Origin: Candidatus Gastranaerophilales bacterium
GTDB lineage: Bacteria > Cyanobacteriota > Vampirovibrionia > Gastranaerophilales > Gastranaerophilaceae
DNA: 64,000 bases
Direction: 5' to 3'
NCBI GenBank assembly: GCA_944326545.1
Contig: CALVEH010000002.1
Coordinates: 124,001 to 188,000 of the forward strand
Positions within the stretch are counted from its first letter, which is position 1. Every line of letters starts with the position of its first letter. Shown one piece after another: positions 33,912-42,444 of the stretch. A model generated the notes under the pieces. That model was not told the DNA's origin, made no database searches, and worked only from the letters and a program-made list of their open reading frames with translations. The position numbers and the translations under genes were made by a program.

Positions 33912-35121
33912 AAGATTGTCTACAATATTCAGCTAAAAACACAAACAAATTAATCGGTGTCGGCTTGCGCTGGCAGTCAATTTCTGCCAACCCTTGATTA
34001 AGCCCAAGTAAACATGCCGGACAAGTTGTAATAATGTAATCAACACCAGAATCAACGTATTGTTGAACTTTTGAGGTTGAAATTTTTCTTGAAACATCTT
34101 GATTTTGAATTGCAAATTTACCTGAAAAACCACAACATTTATCAAAGTCATCTACTTCAACAAAGTTAATTCCTTCTATATTTTTTACTACATCAATAAA
34201 ATCATAATCATCATGACAAGGTTTATGTACAGCTACTGTGTATTTTTTATTTGCAGTAAATTTTAAATTCTTCATTAAGTCTAAAGCACTAACTACTTTA
34301 TTACTCAATATCTTTGAATTTTCAGAATCATCATACTGGCTGTATTTTTTCAATACATAATTACAAGAAGAACAATCAGTTATCAGATAATCATATTCAA
34401 CATCAAGTTGCTGCAAGTTTTTTTGGATAAGTTTTTTAAATCCTCTAATATCACCATCATGCAGATAGCTAACTCCGCAACATTCAAATTTTTTATTTAC
34501 TGTTGTAATACCACTATTTGCCAATATATTAACAACTGCAGTTTTAGTAGCATTATCAATGTACTTATTAAAACAGCCATCAAAGTATATAGCAGTCTTC
34601 AAAGCATTTTTTGGAGCAAATTTAGTTCTGTTTTTAACAGAAAAGCAAAATAATGAATTAAAAAGTACAAGTCTTTTTCCTAAATACCCTGTTTTTATAA
34701 AGACACTTTCCAATAACTTTATCAATCTTGTAATTTTAAAAATTTTTAAAATTTTGCCAAATAAACCTGCCCACAATAGAGAAAACTTAAACAGTTCATA
34801 AGAATTAATAAGCTTATTTCTAAAAGAAATTTCATTTTTTGAATAAAAGTCTTGTTTAGCTGCTATAAAAATTTCTCTTGCATCTATACCACTCGGACAA
34901 AAATCTTTGCAAGCATTACAACCTGTACACAAATCAAGGTATGACTTGACATTATCAGTCATTTTTAAGTCACCTTTGATAATCCCGTTTAGTATATTAA
35001 ACTTTCCTCTTGAAACAGCACATTCATTCATCGTTGCCTTAAAAACAGGACAAACAGATTGACACAACCCGCAACGGGAACACTTATATATCTCTTCTTC
35101 AAAGTCTTGTAAATTTTTCAT
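33904..35121 (-). CDS. Glycolate oxidase-type (Fe-S)-binding subunit (GlcF/heterodisulfide reductase family)
   Basis: A 405-residue protein. Two 4Fe-4S clusters at the N-terminus (YKCSRCGLCQSVCPVF and LCTGCNACKDFCPSG) are followed by two CCG domains (FECCGVSYLHDG and DKCCGFSGKFA) with another cysteine pair TTCPACLLG. This is the layout of GlcF/GlpC/LutA-type subunits, which pass electrons from a flavoprotein that oxidises a 2-hydroxy acid (glycolate, lactate). No flavin partner gene (GlcD) is adjacent, so the substrate is open. Many cyanobacteria have such proteins. The chosen start is ATG, with a TTG two codons earlier as an alternative. No ribosome site is clear. Confidence 0.88.
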   Translation of the reverse strand: MKNLQDFEEEIYKCSRCGLCQSVCPVFKATMNECAVSRGKFNILNGIIKGDLKMTDNVKSYLDLCTGCNACKDFCPSGIDAREIFIAAKQDFYSKNEISFRNKLINSYELFKFSLLWAGLFGKILKIFKITRLIKLLESVFIKTGYLGKRLVLFNSLFCFSVKNRTKFAPKNALKTAIYFDGCFNKYIDNATKTAVVNILANSGITTVNKKFECCGVSYLHDGDIRGFKKLIQKNLQQLDVEYDYLITDCSSCNYVLKKYSQYDDSENSKILSNKVVSALDLMKNLKFTANKKYTVAVHKPCHDDYDFIDVVKNIEGINFVEVDDFDKCCGFSGKFAIQNQDVSRKISTSKVQQYVDSGVDYIITTCPACLLGLNQGLAEIDCQRKPTPINLFVFLAEYCRQSSI

Positions 35122-35230
35122 AGACAAATTGGTAATACAAATTACTTACTACACTACATTATTATATTCACAAAGAATTATTTAGTGATAGAATTTTAAA
35201 TTATTGAAGAACACAGGGGTATGTAAAACA

Positions 35231-36259
35231 ATGAAAGTTGCAGTAGCAGAAAATCAAAAAATAACAATTGAAGACAGACCACAACCAACACTTGCAGAAT
35301 ACGGAGATAAAGGGGCAATAGTAAAAGTTCTCGGTTGCGGACTGTGCGGTTCTGATATAGTTAAGTTTGTTCATGACGGAACCCCTAAAGTTCTTGGACA
35401 CGAAGTCGTAGGTGAAATCATTGAAATCAAAAACGGAATCTTTTCGGACTTCAAAAAAGGAGACAAAGTTGTTTTAGGTCACCACGTTCCCTGTATGAAA
35501 TGCGACTACTGTGCAAACGGAAATTATTCTATGTGCAGACAATTTAAAGAAACCAATATATTTCCGGGTGGATTTTCAGAATACATATATGTATCTGCGC
35601 TACACTTAAAAAATACCGTGTTCAAAGTTCCTAAAAACCTTGATGATATGGAAATATCATTTATGGAGCCATTAGCCTGCTGTATAAGAGCGGTTGAAAG
35701 AGCAGAAGTTCAAAAAGGAACGACATCTCTTGTAATAGGTTTAGGCTCTATTGGTTTACTGATGGGGCAAGCTGTTAAAGCATTTGAAGGCGATGTTATA
35801 GGGTGCGACTTAATAGAAGAAAGAGTTGCTTTAGCTAACAATCTTAACTTTGACGCAACAATAAAATTTACTGACAATGATGAGACATCTGCAAAAATAA
35901 AAGAAATGACATGCGGTCTTGGTGCAGATATTATTTTTATGACATCAGGTTCAGACAAAGCTCTGGAATTTGCAATAAAGTCAGTACGTGACGGAGGAAC
36001 AATTCTGGTATTTTCATCTGTTCCAGTCGATAACGCAGGATATACAAACAACGAAATATATTATAGAGAATTAAAAATACTAGGCAGCTATTCGCCGGCT
36101 CCAAAAGATTTAGAATTAGCGCATAATTTACTGGCTAAGAAAAAAGTCATTGTTAAATATTTATCAACACCATATAAATTAGAAGAACTCGGTGAAGCTA
36201 TACAAGATACGCAAACAAATAAAACACTCAAGGCATACATAAAAATAGAAAAAGATTAA
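35231..36259 (+). CDS. Zinc-dependent medium-chain dehydrogenase A
   Basis: A 342-residue MDR-family NAD(P)-dependent alcohol dehydrogenase. Catalytic zinc ligands are in GCGLCGSDIVKF and VLGHEVVGE. The structural zinc lobe has CMKCDYCANGNYSMC. The Rossmann motif is GLGSIGLLMGQ near residue 172. The nearest patterns are sorbitol/threonine-type dehydrogenases, but the substrate cannot be told. The frame is open 9 codons upstream; ATG at 35231 gives the family start. The neighbour at 36262 is a second member 2 nt away, so they may act in one pathway on similar polyols or sugars. Confidence 0.9.
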   Translation: MKVAVAENQKITIEDRPQPTLAEYGDKGAIVKVLGCGLCGSDIVKFVHDGTPKVLGHEVVGEIIEIKNGIFSDFKKGDKVVLGHHVPCMKCDYCANGNYSMCRQFKETNIFPGGFSEYIYVSALHLKNTVFKVPKNLDDMEISFMEPLACCIRAVERAEVQKGTTSLVIGLGSIGLLMGQAVKAFEGDVIGCDLIEERVALANNLNFDATIKFTDNDETSAKIKEMTCGLGADIIFMTSGSDKALEFAIKSVRDGGTILVFSSVPVDNAGYTNNEIYYRELKILGSYSPAPKDLELAHNLLAKKKVIVKYLSTPYKLEELGEAIQDTQTNKTLKAYIKIEKD

Positions 36260-36261
36260 CT

Positions 36262-37299
36262 ATGAAAATGAAAGCAATAAGGTACTACGCGCCTCAGGAC
36301 ATACGGTACGAAGAAGTTGAAGTAAAAGAGCCAAACGATAACGAAGTACTTGTTAAAATAGAAGCTGCTCTTACATGCGGAACAGATGTAAAAACTTTTA
36401 GAAGAGGACATCCTGTTTTGATAAAAAAAACGCCATCCGGCTTTGGTCATGAGTTTGCAGGCACTATAGTACAAGTAGGAAATAACGTAGTTGATTTTAA
36501 AATAGGGGACAGAGTTGTTGCTGCAAATTCTGCACCATGCGGGAAATGTTTTTTCTGTCAGAAAAAACAATACAATCTTTGTGAAAATCTTGACCTGTTA
36601 AACGGAGCTTATGCTGAATATATAACAATTCCGCAACGTATTGTTGAAAAAAACCTTTTAAAAATTCCAAATGGTTTAAGCTTTGAAAAAGCTGCTTTTT
36701 GTGAACCTTTAGCAAACGTTGTTCACGGCGTTGAAAGAACAAACATTCAACCCGGAGATACTGTTGGTGTAATAGGTATTGGACCTATCGGACTAATGTT
36801 TGCAAGACTTGCTAAACTAAAAGGTGCAAAAGTTATAGCAGCAGGCAGAAATCCTTTAAAACTTAAGCTTGCTAAAGAATTTTCACTTGCTGATGAAGTT
36901 GTAGATTTAACAAAATATCAACATCCAGACAAAATCTTTAAATCATTCACTCAAGATGGAAGAGGCTTAGACGTTGCTGTCGAATGTGTCGGACTGCCCG
37001 AAATTTGGGAAAAGATGTTCAACCTTGTAAGAAAAGGCGGTAAAGTACACCTGTTTGGCGGTTGCAAATCAGGCAGTACTGTTACTCTTGATACACGACA
37101 ATTACATTACGATGAAGTACAAATAATAAGCGTTTTCCATCATACACCGCAATATTTTAGACAAGCACTTGATCTTATTGCTGACGGTCATGTGGATGTT
37201 ACAAAACTTATCACCAAAAGAATGCCGCTTTCTCAAGCTAAAGAAGCTATTTTGGCTCATGATAAAGGCGAAGCTATTAAAGTTTTGTTAACTCCATAA
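36262..37299 (+). CDS. Zinc-dependent medium-chain dehydrogenase B
   Basis: A 345-residue MDR-family enzyme. It has AALTCGTDVKTFRRGHPV and GFGHEFAGT (catalytic zinc), CGKCFFCQKKQYNLC (structural zinc), GIGPIGLMFARL (nucleotide binding) and AVECVGLPEIW. The first residues MKMKAIRYY suggest ATG at 36262 or two codons on. It shares order and domain layout with the preceding gene but differs widely, so it is not a recent duplicate. The 2-nt spacing means the pair is one transcript. No clear ribosome site is seen, so its translation may depend on the upstream gene. Confidence 0.9.
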   Translation: MKMKAIRYYAPQDIRYEEVEVKEPNDNEVLVKIEAALTCGTDVKTFRRGHPVLIKKTPSGFGHEFAGTIVQVGNNVVDFKIGDRVVAANSAPCGKCFFCQKKQYNLCENLDLLNGAYAEYITIPQRIVEKNLLKIPNGLSFEKAAFCEPLANVVHGVERTNIQPGDTVGVIGIGPIGLMFARLAKLKGAKVIAAGRNPLKLKLAKEFSLADEVVDLTKYQHPDKIFKSFTQDGRGLDVAVECVGLPEIWEKMFNLVRKGGKVHLFGGCKSGSTVTLDTRQLHYDEVQIISVFHHTPQYFRQALDLIADGHVDVTKLITKRMPLSQAKEAILAHDKGEAIKVLLTP

Positions 37300-37495
37300 A
37301 GCCAAATATTAAGTTATGTGAACAGAAATTAAATTGTCAAAAATACACTTAAATTCAGGTATTCAGACAGTAAGATTTTTGCATCTCATTAAAAAGATGT
37401 ATTGAATTGTAAATTTAATATGATACACTAGCAAAAGATAAGATTTTTGAACTTCTAATAAATGTGGAAGCAAAAAAGACTTGTGAAAGAGGAAA

Positions 37496-38287
37496 ATGTT
37501 AAATTTACAGCTTAATACCGTAAATATAGCACCTAAGCAGTTCACAGGGTTGTCGAAGGAGACAACGAGAGAATCAATTTCTCAATTCATGTTATATGAT
37601 TCGTTACATGATAAGTCATCAAAACAAACAGATAATTTTATTTTCAGAAAGACCGCTAAAAATGTTTCATTTGGCGGTCTTTCTTTATCTGAAGTTAATA
37701 AAATAAAACAAAGCAAATTATGGAAATTTTTAAACAATAAAACGCTTGAAAAATTTATTGGGATGGCTGATGCGAGTCAAACAATTTTTGATGCTGTGTT
37801 TGCTTTAGGTATAACTTGTGTTTTAAGACCGGCAGCTATTATGGCCCAGTCAAACGAAAAGAATAAAGAGAAAAACAAAAAAGCCGCATCTCACTCAATC
37901 TCATCAGGTTTAATAGGATACGGCTTTGCTGTTGCAATATTCTCACCAATCAAAACAGGATTAAACAAACTCAAAGCGCATCCTGAAATCTTTGCTAAAA
38001 AAGCAGCTAAATTTATGGGATCAACAAAAAATGCTCAAACGTTCACAATGTTAGTAAACAAATCAACAGAAGCTTTAACAGCAAGTGTTCGTTCAGCAAT
38101 AACAATTGCATTGATTCCATTTATCGACAAGTACCTGCTTAATAAAATTTTTGGTACACCACAAAATAATAAAAAAATAGAAAAACAAGAGTTACAAAAT
38201 CCAATTTACAAATACTCAATTATAAACTTTAAGAACAATGCAAAAGCAAGTAAAACATTCCAGAATTTTACAGGGGGGCTAGAATAA
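37496..38287 (+). CDS. Membrane-associated protein of unknown family, tandem copy 1
   Basis: A 263-residue protein. The N-terminal 60 residues are polar and flexible and end in KNVSFGGLSL. The middle (about 95-150) has hydrophobic segments TIFDAVFALGITCVLRPAAI and GLIGYGFAVAIFSPI separated by a charged KNKEKNKKAA loop, so it may span the membrane twice. A third amphipathic region follows (SAITIALIPFIDKYLL). I do not recognise it. The ribosome site is AGAGGAA. Its stop overlaps the start of the next gene by one base (TAATG). A NVSFGG- or NSFK-type motif after a flexible start is shared with the next protein. Confidence 0.6.
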   Translation: MLNLQLNTVNIAPKQFTGLSKETTRESISQFMLYDSLHDKSSKQTDNFIFRKTAKNVSFGGLSLSEVNKIKQSKLWKFLNNKTLEKFIGMADASQTIFDAVFALGITCVLRPAAIMAQSNEKNKEKNKKAASHSISSGLIGYGFAVAIFSPIKTGLNKLKAHPEIFAKKAAKFMGSTKNAQTFTMLVNKSTEALTASVRSAITIALIPFIDKYLLNKIFGTPQNNKKIEKQELQNPIYKYSIINFKNNAKASKTFQNFTGGLE

Positions 38288-39240
38288 TGGAAATAAGAAG
38301 CATTAATACATACACCCCACAACAAAGAAATTCATTCAAACGTTATGATTTAACCGCTGTAAAAAATGCAGCTAAGCAAGCAAAAACCCTTGCTAATAAA
38401 GCCGGTAACAAAGGAACAGACGGTATTGCTTATGCATTAGGAAAACTCGCTGAATTTAAGGGAGTTCAAAACCTGGTAGATTGGCTAAAAAACAAAAATT
38501 ATCAGGAACACCTTGCTGCTTTTGTCGGTTGCACATTATCAGGCTTTTATATGCTTGATACAGCGCGTTCAAAAACAATAGAAAAAGACCAAAAAACACC
38601 TTTAATAATAAATCAAGGGGTTGTTTGTGCAATGTCCACAGCTGGTGCATACACACTTAACCACTATTTAAATAAAAAAATCAACCACGTTGCTGAACTT
38701 TTCCACATAGCGAAAATTCCGGATAAAAAAATCCAAGACAAGTTCTTGAAATTTAAAGCAAATCCTGAATATGCTCAAGTAGTTGAAAGAGCTGCAAATA
38801 AAAACAGTGTTCTAAAACAAACACTAGATTCATTAAAAAGTAAATTTGAATTCACAAACAACGTAAAAGTTTACTTGAAAGAAGAAATTAAAAAGCAAAA
38901 AGGCGACAAGGTTGCCCAAGATTTCTTGAAAGAAATCAAAAGAGTTGTTGTTGAAAAAGGCCAAGACAAAGCAGAAATAGTGAAAAAGCTTTATATTGAA
39001 AGAATGAAAAACAGTAAAGCAATGCAAGCAGCCTTCAATAGAGAAACTATGAACAACGCAATCAAGCTTGTTGCAAAAACCGACTCAACACAAAAACTTA
39101 CAAGAATGATGAACGGATTTAAAACAGCACAAGCATTAATGGTATTTGCGCTGATATACAGATTTGTTTCACCTGTTATCGCAACACCTATAGCCAATAA
39201 CTTAAGCGAAAAATTAGAAGCCAGAAAAAAAGCAAAATAA
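38287..39240 (+). CDS. Membrane-associated protein of unknown family, tandem copy 2
   Basis: A 317-residue protein with a layout like the gene before it: a polar start (RNSFKRYDL), then hydrophobic stretches near 77-90 (GCTLSGFYML) and 104-125 (VVCAMSTAGAYTLNHYL), a long Lys/Glu-rich helical region (about 140-265), and a C-terminal hydrophobic segment (ALMVFALIYRFVSPVIA). The central part could form a coiled coil. Similarity to the 37496 protein is low but the pattern of loops suggests common origin. The one-base overlap (TAATG) implies coupled translation. A hairpin ends the pair at 39260. Confidence 0.6.
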   Translation: MEIRSINTYTPQQRNSFKRYDLTAVKNAAKQAKTLANKAGNKGTDGIAYALGKLAEFKGVQNLVDWLKNKNYQEHLAAFVGCTLSGFYMLDTARSKTIEKDQKTPLIINQGVVCAMSTAGAYTLNHYLNKKINHVAELFHIAKIPDKKIQDKFLKFKANPEYAQVVERAANKNSVLKQTLDSLKSKFEFTNNVKVYLKEEIKKQKGDKVAQDFLKEIKRVVVEKGQDKAEIVKKLYIERMKNSKAMQAAFNRETMNNAIKLVAKTDSTQKLTRMMNGFKTAQALMVFALIYRFVSPVIATPIANNLSEKLEARKKAK

Positions 39241-39259
39241 AATTTTTCAAACAAAAAGA

Positions 39260-39289
39260 AATCCCGTAGCTATATTGCTAACGGGGATT
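39260..39289 (+). terminator. Hairpin after the tandem gene pair
   Basis: AATCCCGTAGC and GCTAACGGGGATT form an imperfect stem of about 10 bp with an AT-rich loop. The T-run after it is poor, so termination is only likely. Confidence 0.5.
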
Positions 39290-39374
39290 GGTTAGGTTTT
39301 AGTTTGTTTATAATAGGTTATATGTTTAATTTAAGAATAAACTTAAATAAATAATTATAAATCTTTTTAATTTA

Positions 39375-40742
39375 TTACGCTTGCATTTGAGCTAATAATT
39401 CAGCTAGTTTGTCAGCACCTTTTGCATTTTGACCAATGCTGTAACCGTTAGCTAATGTTTCAGGAGTATGAGTTGTATAAACAACTGAACCATTAGAAGC
39501 TAAGTCAGGTCTAACTGCATTCAAATTATTATTAGCGTTCATAGCAGGTGTTTGTTGGCTAGCAGTCAAAGGAGTTGTATAAACATTACCAGATGATGGC
39601 AAGTCCATTGCTGCTGCTTGTTTATTCAACGCATTTTGTACTCTTGATGTATGTTCCGGTAAATAACCTGCCGGTTGAGCACTTGGTGTTGTATAAACAT
39701 TGCCTGATGATGGCAAGTCCATTGCTGCTGCTTGTTTATTCAACGCATTTTGCACTCTTGATGTATGTGCTGGTAAATAACCTGCCGGTTGAGCAATTGG
39801 TGTTGTATAAACATTACCTGATGAAGGTAAGTTCATTGCTGCAGCTTGTTTATTTAAAGCATTTTGTACTCTTGAAGTATGTGCTGGTAAATAACCTGCT
39901 GGTTGAGCACTTGGTGTTGTATAAACATTACCTGATGATGGCAAGTTCATTGCTGCTGCTTGTTTATTCAACGCATTTTGTACTCTTGAAGTATGTGCTG
40001 GTAAATAACCTGCTATAGTTGACTGAGCACCATTACCAGTAACAGGAGTAGTTGCACCTGTAATAGGAGCTGTTGCACCAGTAATAGGAGCTGTTGAACC
40101 TGTTATTGGAGCTGCTGCACCAGTATTAACAATTGTAGGATTATTATAAATTGGAGCAGGTAAACTATTTGGATTAATTGGTTTATGAGGTAATAAACCT
40201 GCTACTTGTGAATTACCGCCTGTTGGAATACCACCTGTTGGAGCATTTGCGCCACCTGTAGGAAGACCGCCTGTAGGAAGGCCACCTGTTGGTGCACCTG
40301 CACCGCCTGCAGCGCCTGTAGCACCTGCACCACCTGTAGTTCCTGCTGGAGGAAGAGGTCTTGGTGAACGTTTAAATTTACCCTTAGCCAAAGCTGTTAG
40401 TAAAGCAGCTGTACCCAAAGCAGTACCTAAAATACCAAGAATTGTTGGGAGTTCATCTTTTTTCTTGTGAACAGCGATAGGTCTAGCGTAATAGTTATTA
40501 AGTTGATCTTCGCCTTTTAAAAGATAATCAGCTCTGAATTGACCGATACCAACGTTAGCCATTGGACCCATTGCATACATACCCATCATAGCAGGATTCA
40601 TATAACCTGCACCGATTCCAGCACCAGCACCAGCTGCACCAGGGTAACCACCCATTCCCATAGTATAATTTGCATTTACATTATACATTGGCTTCATCAA
40701 GCTTTGAAAACTTGTGCTGTATGTATCAAAATTCATTGCCAT
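39375..40742 (-). CDS. Low-complexity protein with Gly/Thr/Pro repeats and four 38-residue repeats
   Basis: A 455-residue protein with no signal peptide. Residues 1-70 are Met/Gly/Ala/Tyr rich. A hydrophobic segment at about 100-118 (PTILGILGTALGTAALLTAL) may be a membrane span. It is followed by GGAGATGAAGG, PTGG repeats (seven) and APITGAT repeats, then four near-identical 38-residue units (AGYLPAHTSRVQNALNKQAA followed by AMNLPSSGNVYTTP) and a final unique tail. I do not recognise the family; the repeats suggest a surface or scaffold role. The start at 40742 has GGAG 8 nt upstream. The repeats are nearly unchanged at DNA level, so they are recently expanded or held by recombination. Confidence 0.75.
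   Translation of the reverse strand: MAMNFDTYSTSFQSLMKPMYNVNANYTMGMGGYPGAAGAGAGIGAGYMNPAMMGMYAMGPMANVGIGQFRADYLLKGEDQLNNYYARPIAVHKKKDELPTILGILGTALGTAALLTALAKGKFKRSPRPLPPAGTTGGAGATGAAGGAGAPTGGLPTGGLPTGGANAPTGGIPTGGNSQVAGLLPHKPINPNSLPAPIYNNPTIVNTGAAAPITGSTAPITGATAPITGATTPVTGNGAQSTIAGYLPAHTSRVQNALNKQAAAMNLPSSGNVYTTPSAQPAGYLPAHTSRVQNALNKQAAAMNLPSSGNVYTTPIAQPAGYLPAHTSRVQNALNKQAAAMDLPSSGNVYTTPSAQPAGYLPEHTSRVQNALNKQAAAMDLPSSGNVYTTPLTASQQTPAMNANNNLNAVRPDLASNGSVVYTTHTPETLANGYSIGQNAKGADKLAELLAQMQA
39558..40013. repeat. Four 114-bp tandem repeats inside the 39375 gene
   Basis: The phase marker aaataacctg recurs at 39661, 39775, 39889 and 40003, exactly 114 bp apart, in frame with 38-residue protein units. 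Copies differ by single bases, such as the Asn or Asp before LPSSGNV and the Glu or Ala in YLP(A/E)HTS. Confidence 0.95.
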
Positions 40743-40888
40743 AACCTAAACTCCAAACTATATTTTTCTAACCTTACTTTTATAAAAACAATCGCTTTAT
40801 CAAAATTGCCTATCATAAAAGATATTGTTAAGAAATATTACACACACAACTATACATAATCTGTTCTTTTAGATGTCAGCAAGTAGAA

Positions 40889-40918
40889 TAGATATAGTGT
40901 ATAAATTTTTTATATAAT
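40889..40918 (+). promoter_or_regulatory. pgi promoter with GATATAGTG motif
   Basis: TATAAT (40913-40918) is preceded at -35 position by TAGATA within GATATAGTG (40891-40899), spacer 18 bp. The same GATATAGTG with TATATAATAT at the same 20-bp offset is found in front of the gene at 45471. Confidence 0.5.
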
Positions 40919-40937
40919 ATTTTCAGAGGAGATACAG

Positions 40938-42323
40938 ATGTTAGAATTTAACTGCAAGAATGTCAGTGCCGAAATTGTGGGTGAAGGCAACGGATTAAAT
41001 CTTGAAGAAGAATTCAACAATTATAACGCACAGATTGCAAAAATCATAAGCGACTTAAACTCCAAAAAAGATAAACCAGGTCAATGGCTGCAATGGATGA
41101 ATCTTGGCTATAGTGAAGAAACAGTTTGGCTGGTTAAAGAATATGCGGCTATGACAGAAGGACGTTTTGAAAATATCCTTGTTCTCGGCATTGGAGGTTC
41201 TGCTCTTGGTGGTATGGCTGTTTGTGAAGCGCTACTAAAGCCATACTGGAACATATTGACTGACGAACAAAGAAATAAATTTCCTAAAATATTCTTCTTA
41301 GACAACATTGATCCGGATCAAATGCAAGGTTTGTTGGATGTATTAGATTTAAAAAAGACATTGGTTAATGTAATAACAAAATCCGGTTCTACTGCAGAAA
41401 CAATGTCTCAATTTATGATACTCAAAAACAGGTTGCAAGAAGAACTTGGTGATGATTACAGAAAGCACATTGTTGCAACAACTGATCAAACAACAGGTAT
41501 TTTAAGACAAATTTCAAATGAAGAAGGCTATAAAACATTTGTAATCCCAGACGATGTAGGGGGCAGATTCTCAGTATTTTCAGCAGTAGGCTTGTTACCA
41601 CTTGCACTTGTCGGCATAGATATTGAAGAAATTATGCAAGGTGTCAAGGATATGGATTTGGCACTTAAAAATACAGATATAAGACATAACATTGCAGCAC
41701 AAAACGCATTAATTCATTACCTGCTTGATACCCAAAAAGGTAAAAATCTTGCAGTAATGATGCCTTATTCAAGTAGATTAAAGTATGTTTCTGATTGGTT
41801 TGTACAATTATGGGCAGAAAGTTTAGGAAAAAATAAAAACCTTGACGGAGAGCCTGTATGTGTTGGCCCAACCCCAATAAAAGCACTTGGTGCAACCGAC
41901 CAACACTCACAGATACAACTTTACAATGAAGGTCCAAACGACAAACTTATTACATTTATTCGAGTAAAAGAGTTTGATAATACACTTAACATACCTAAAA
42001 TATTTGAATACACAGGTATCGGCTACCTTGGCGGAAAAACAATAAATGACTTGTTAAACGCTGAAGCTGATGCAACAAAAGTAACACTGGTTGATTACCA
42101 AAGACCTAACGTAACAATTACAATTGATAAAATATCACCATACAACATAGGTCAGTTATTATATATGCTGGAAGTTCAAACAGCAATAGCAGGAGCGTTG
42201 TACAACATAAATGCATTTAACCAACCCGGTGTAGAACAAGCTAAAAACTACACGTACGCATTAATGGGCAGAGCAGGATACGAAGAGTCTGCCGCTATGT
42301 TACAACGAAAATTGTCAATATAA
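40938..42323 (+). CDS. pgi: Glucose-6-phosphate isomerase
   Basis: A 461-residue protein, the shorter form found in many bacteria. It has LGIGGSALGGMAVCE (phosphate-binding loop), VITKSGSTAETMSQF, IPDDVGGRFSVFSAVGLLP, GATDQHSQIQL and the catalytic lysine region YTYALMGRAGY near the end. It interconverts glucose-6-P and fructose-6-P, joining glycogen breakdown (glgP) with glycolysis. The ribosome site is GAGGAGAT 5 nt upstream. The transcript leader is short, about 13 nt. Confidence 0.96.
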   Translation: MLEFNCKNVSAEIVGEGNGLNLEEEFNNYNAQIAKIISDLNSKKDKPGQWLQWMNLGYSEETVWLVKEYAAMTEGRFENILVLGIGGSALGGMAVCEALLKPYWNILTDEQRNKFPKIFFLDNIDPDQMQGLLDVLDLKKTLVNVITKSGSTAETMSQFMILKNRLQEELGDDYRKHIVATTDQTTGILRQISNEEGYKTFVIPDDVGGRFSVFSAVGLLPLALVGIDIEEIMQGVKDMDLALKNTDIRHNIAAQNALIHYLLDTQKGKNLAVMMPYSSRLKYVSDWFVQLWAESLGKNKNLDGEPVCVGPTPIKALGATDQHSQIQLYNEGPNDKLITFIRVKEFDNTLNIPKIFEYTGIGYLGGKTINDLLNAEADATKVTLVDYQRPNVTITIDKISPYNIGQLLYMLEVQTAIAGALYNINAFNQPGVEQAKNYTYALMGRAGYEESAAMLQRKLSI

Positions 42324-42352
42324 ATTAAATCTTCAAAAATCTTATACAAAAA

Positions 42353-42410
42353 TGTAAAATATGTAACAGAAAGTTACATTTTACACATGCGTTTTTGAGT
42401 CTGATACAAT
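42353..42410 (+). promoter_or_regulatory. Promoter of the 867-residue coiled-coil gene with an inverted repeat
   Basis: TGTAAAAT-AT-GTAAC (42353-42367) and GTTACATTTTACA (42373-42385) form an inverted repeat with a 2-bp insertion on the left arm. TTACAC (-35) and TACAAT (42405-42410, -10) with an 18-bp spacer follow. The GTTACAT and TTTACA parts resemble RpaB-type half-sites. The arms could also act as a weak terminator for pgi. Confidence 0.4.
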
Positions 42411-42444
42411 AGACTAGGGAGCTTTAACGAGAGAGTAATCTTTT

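Noticed and set aside
39575-40018. A 147-codon plus-strand frame opposite the 38-residue repeats
   Set aside because: It mirrors the repeat DNA of the real gene on the minus strand; it has no ribosome site and poor codon choice.
40539-40859. A 106-codon plus-strand frame opposite the start of the repeat protein
   Set aside because: It has low complexity (His, Thr, Ser, Cys) and its bias comes from the Gly/Ala codons of the opposite gene.
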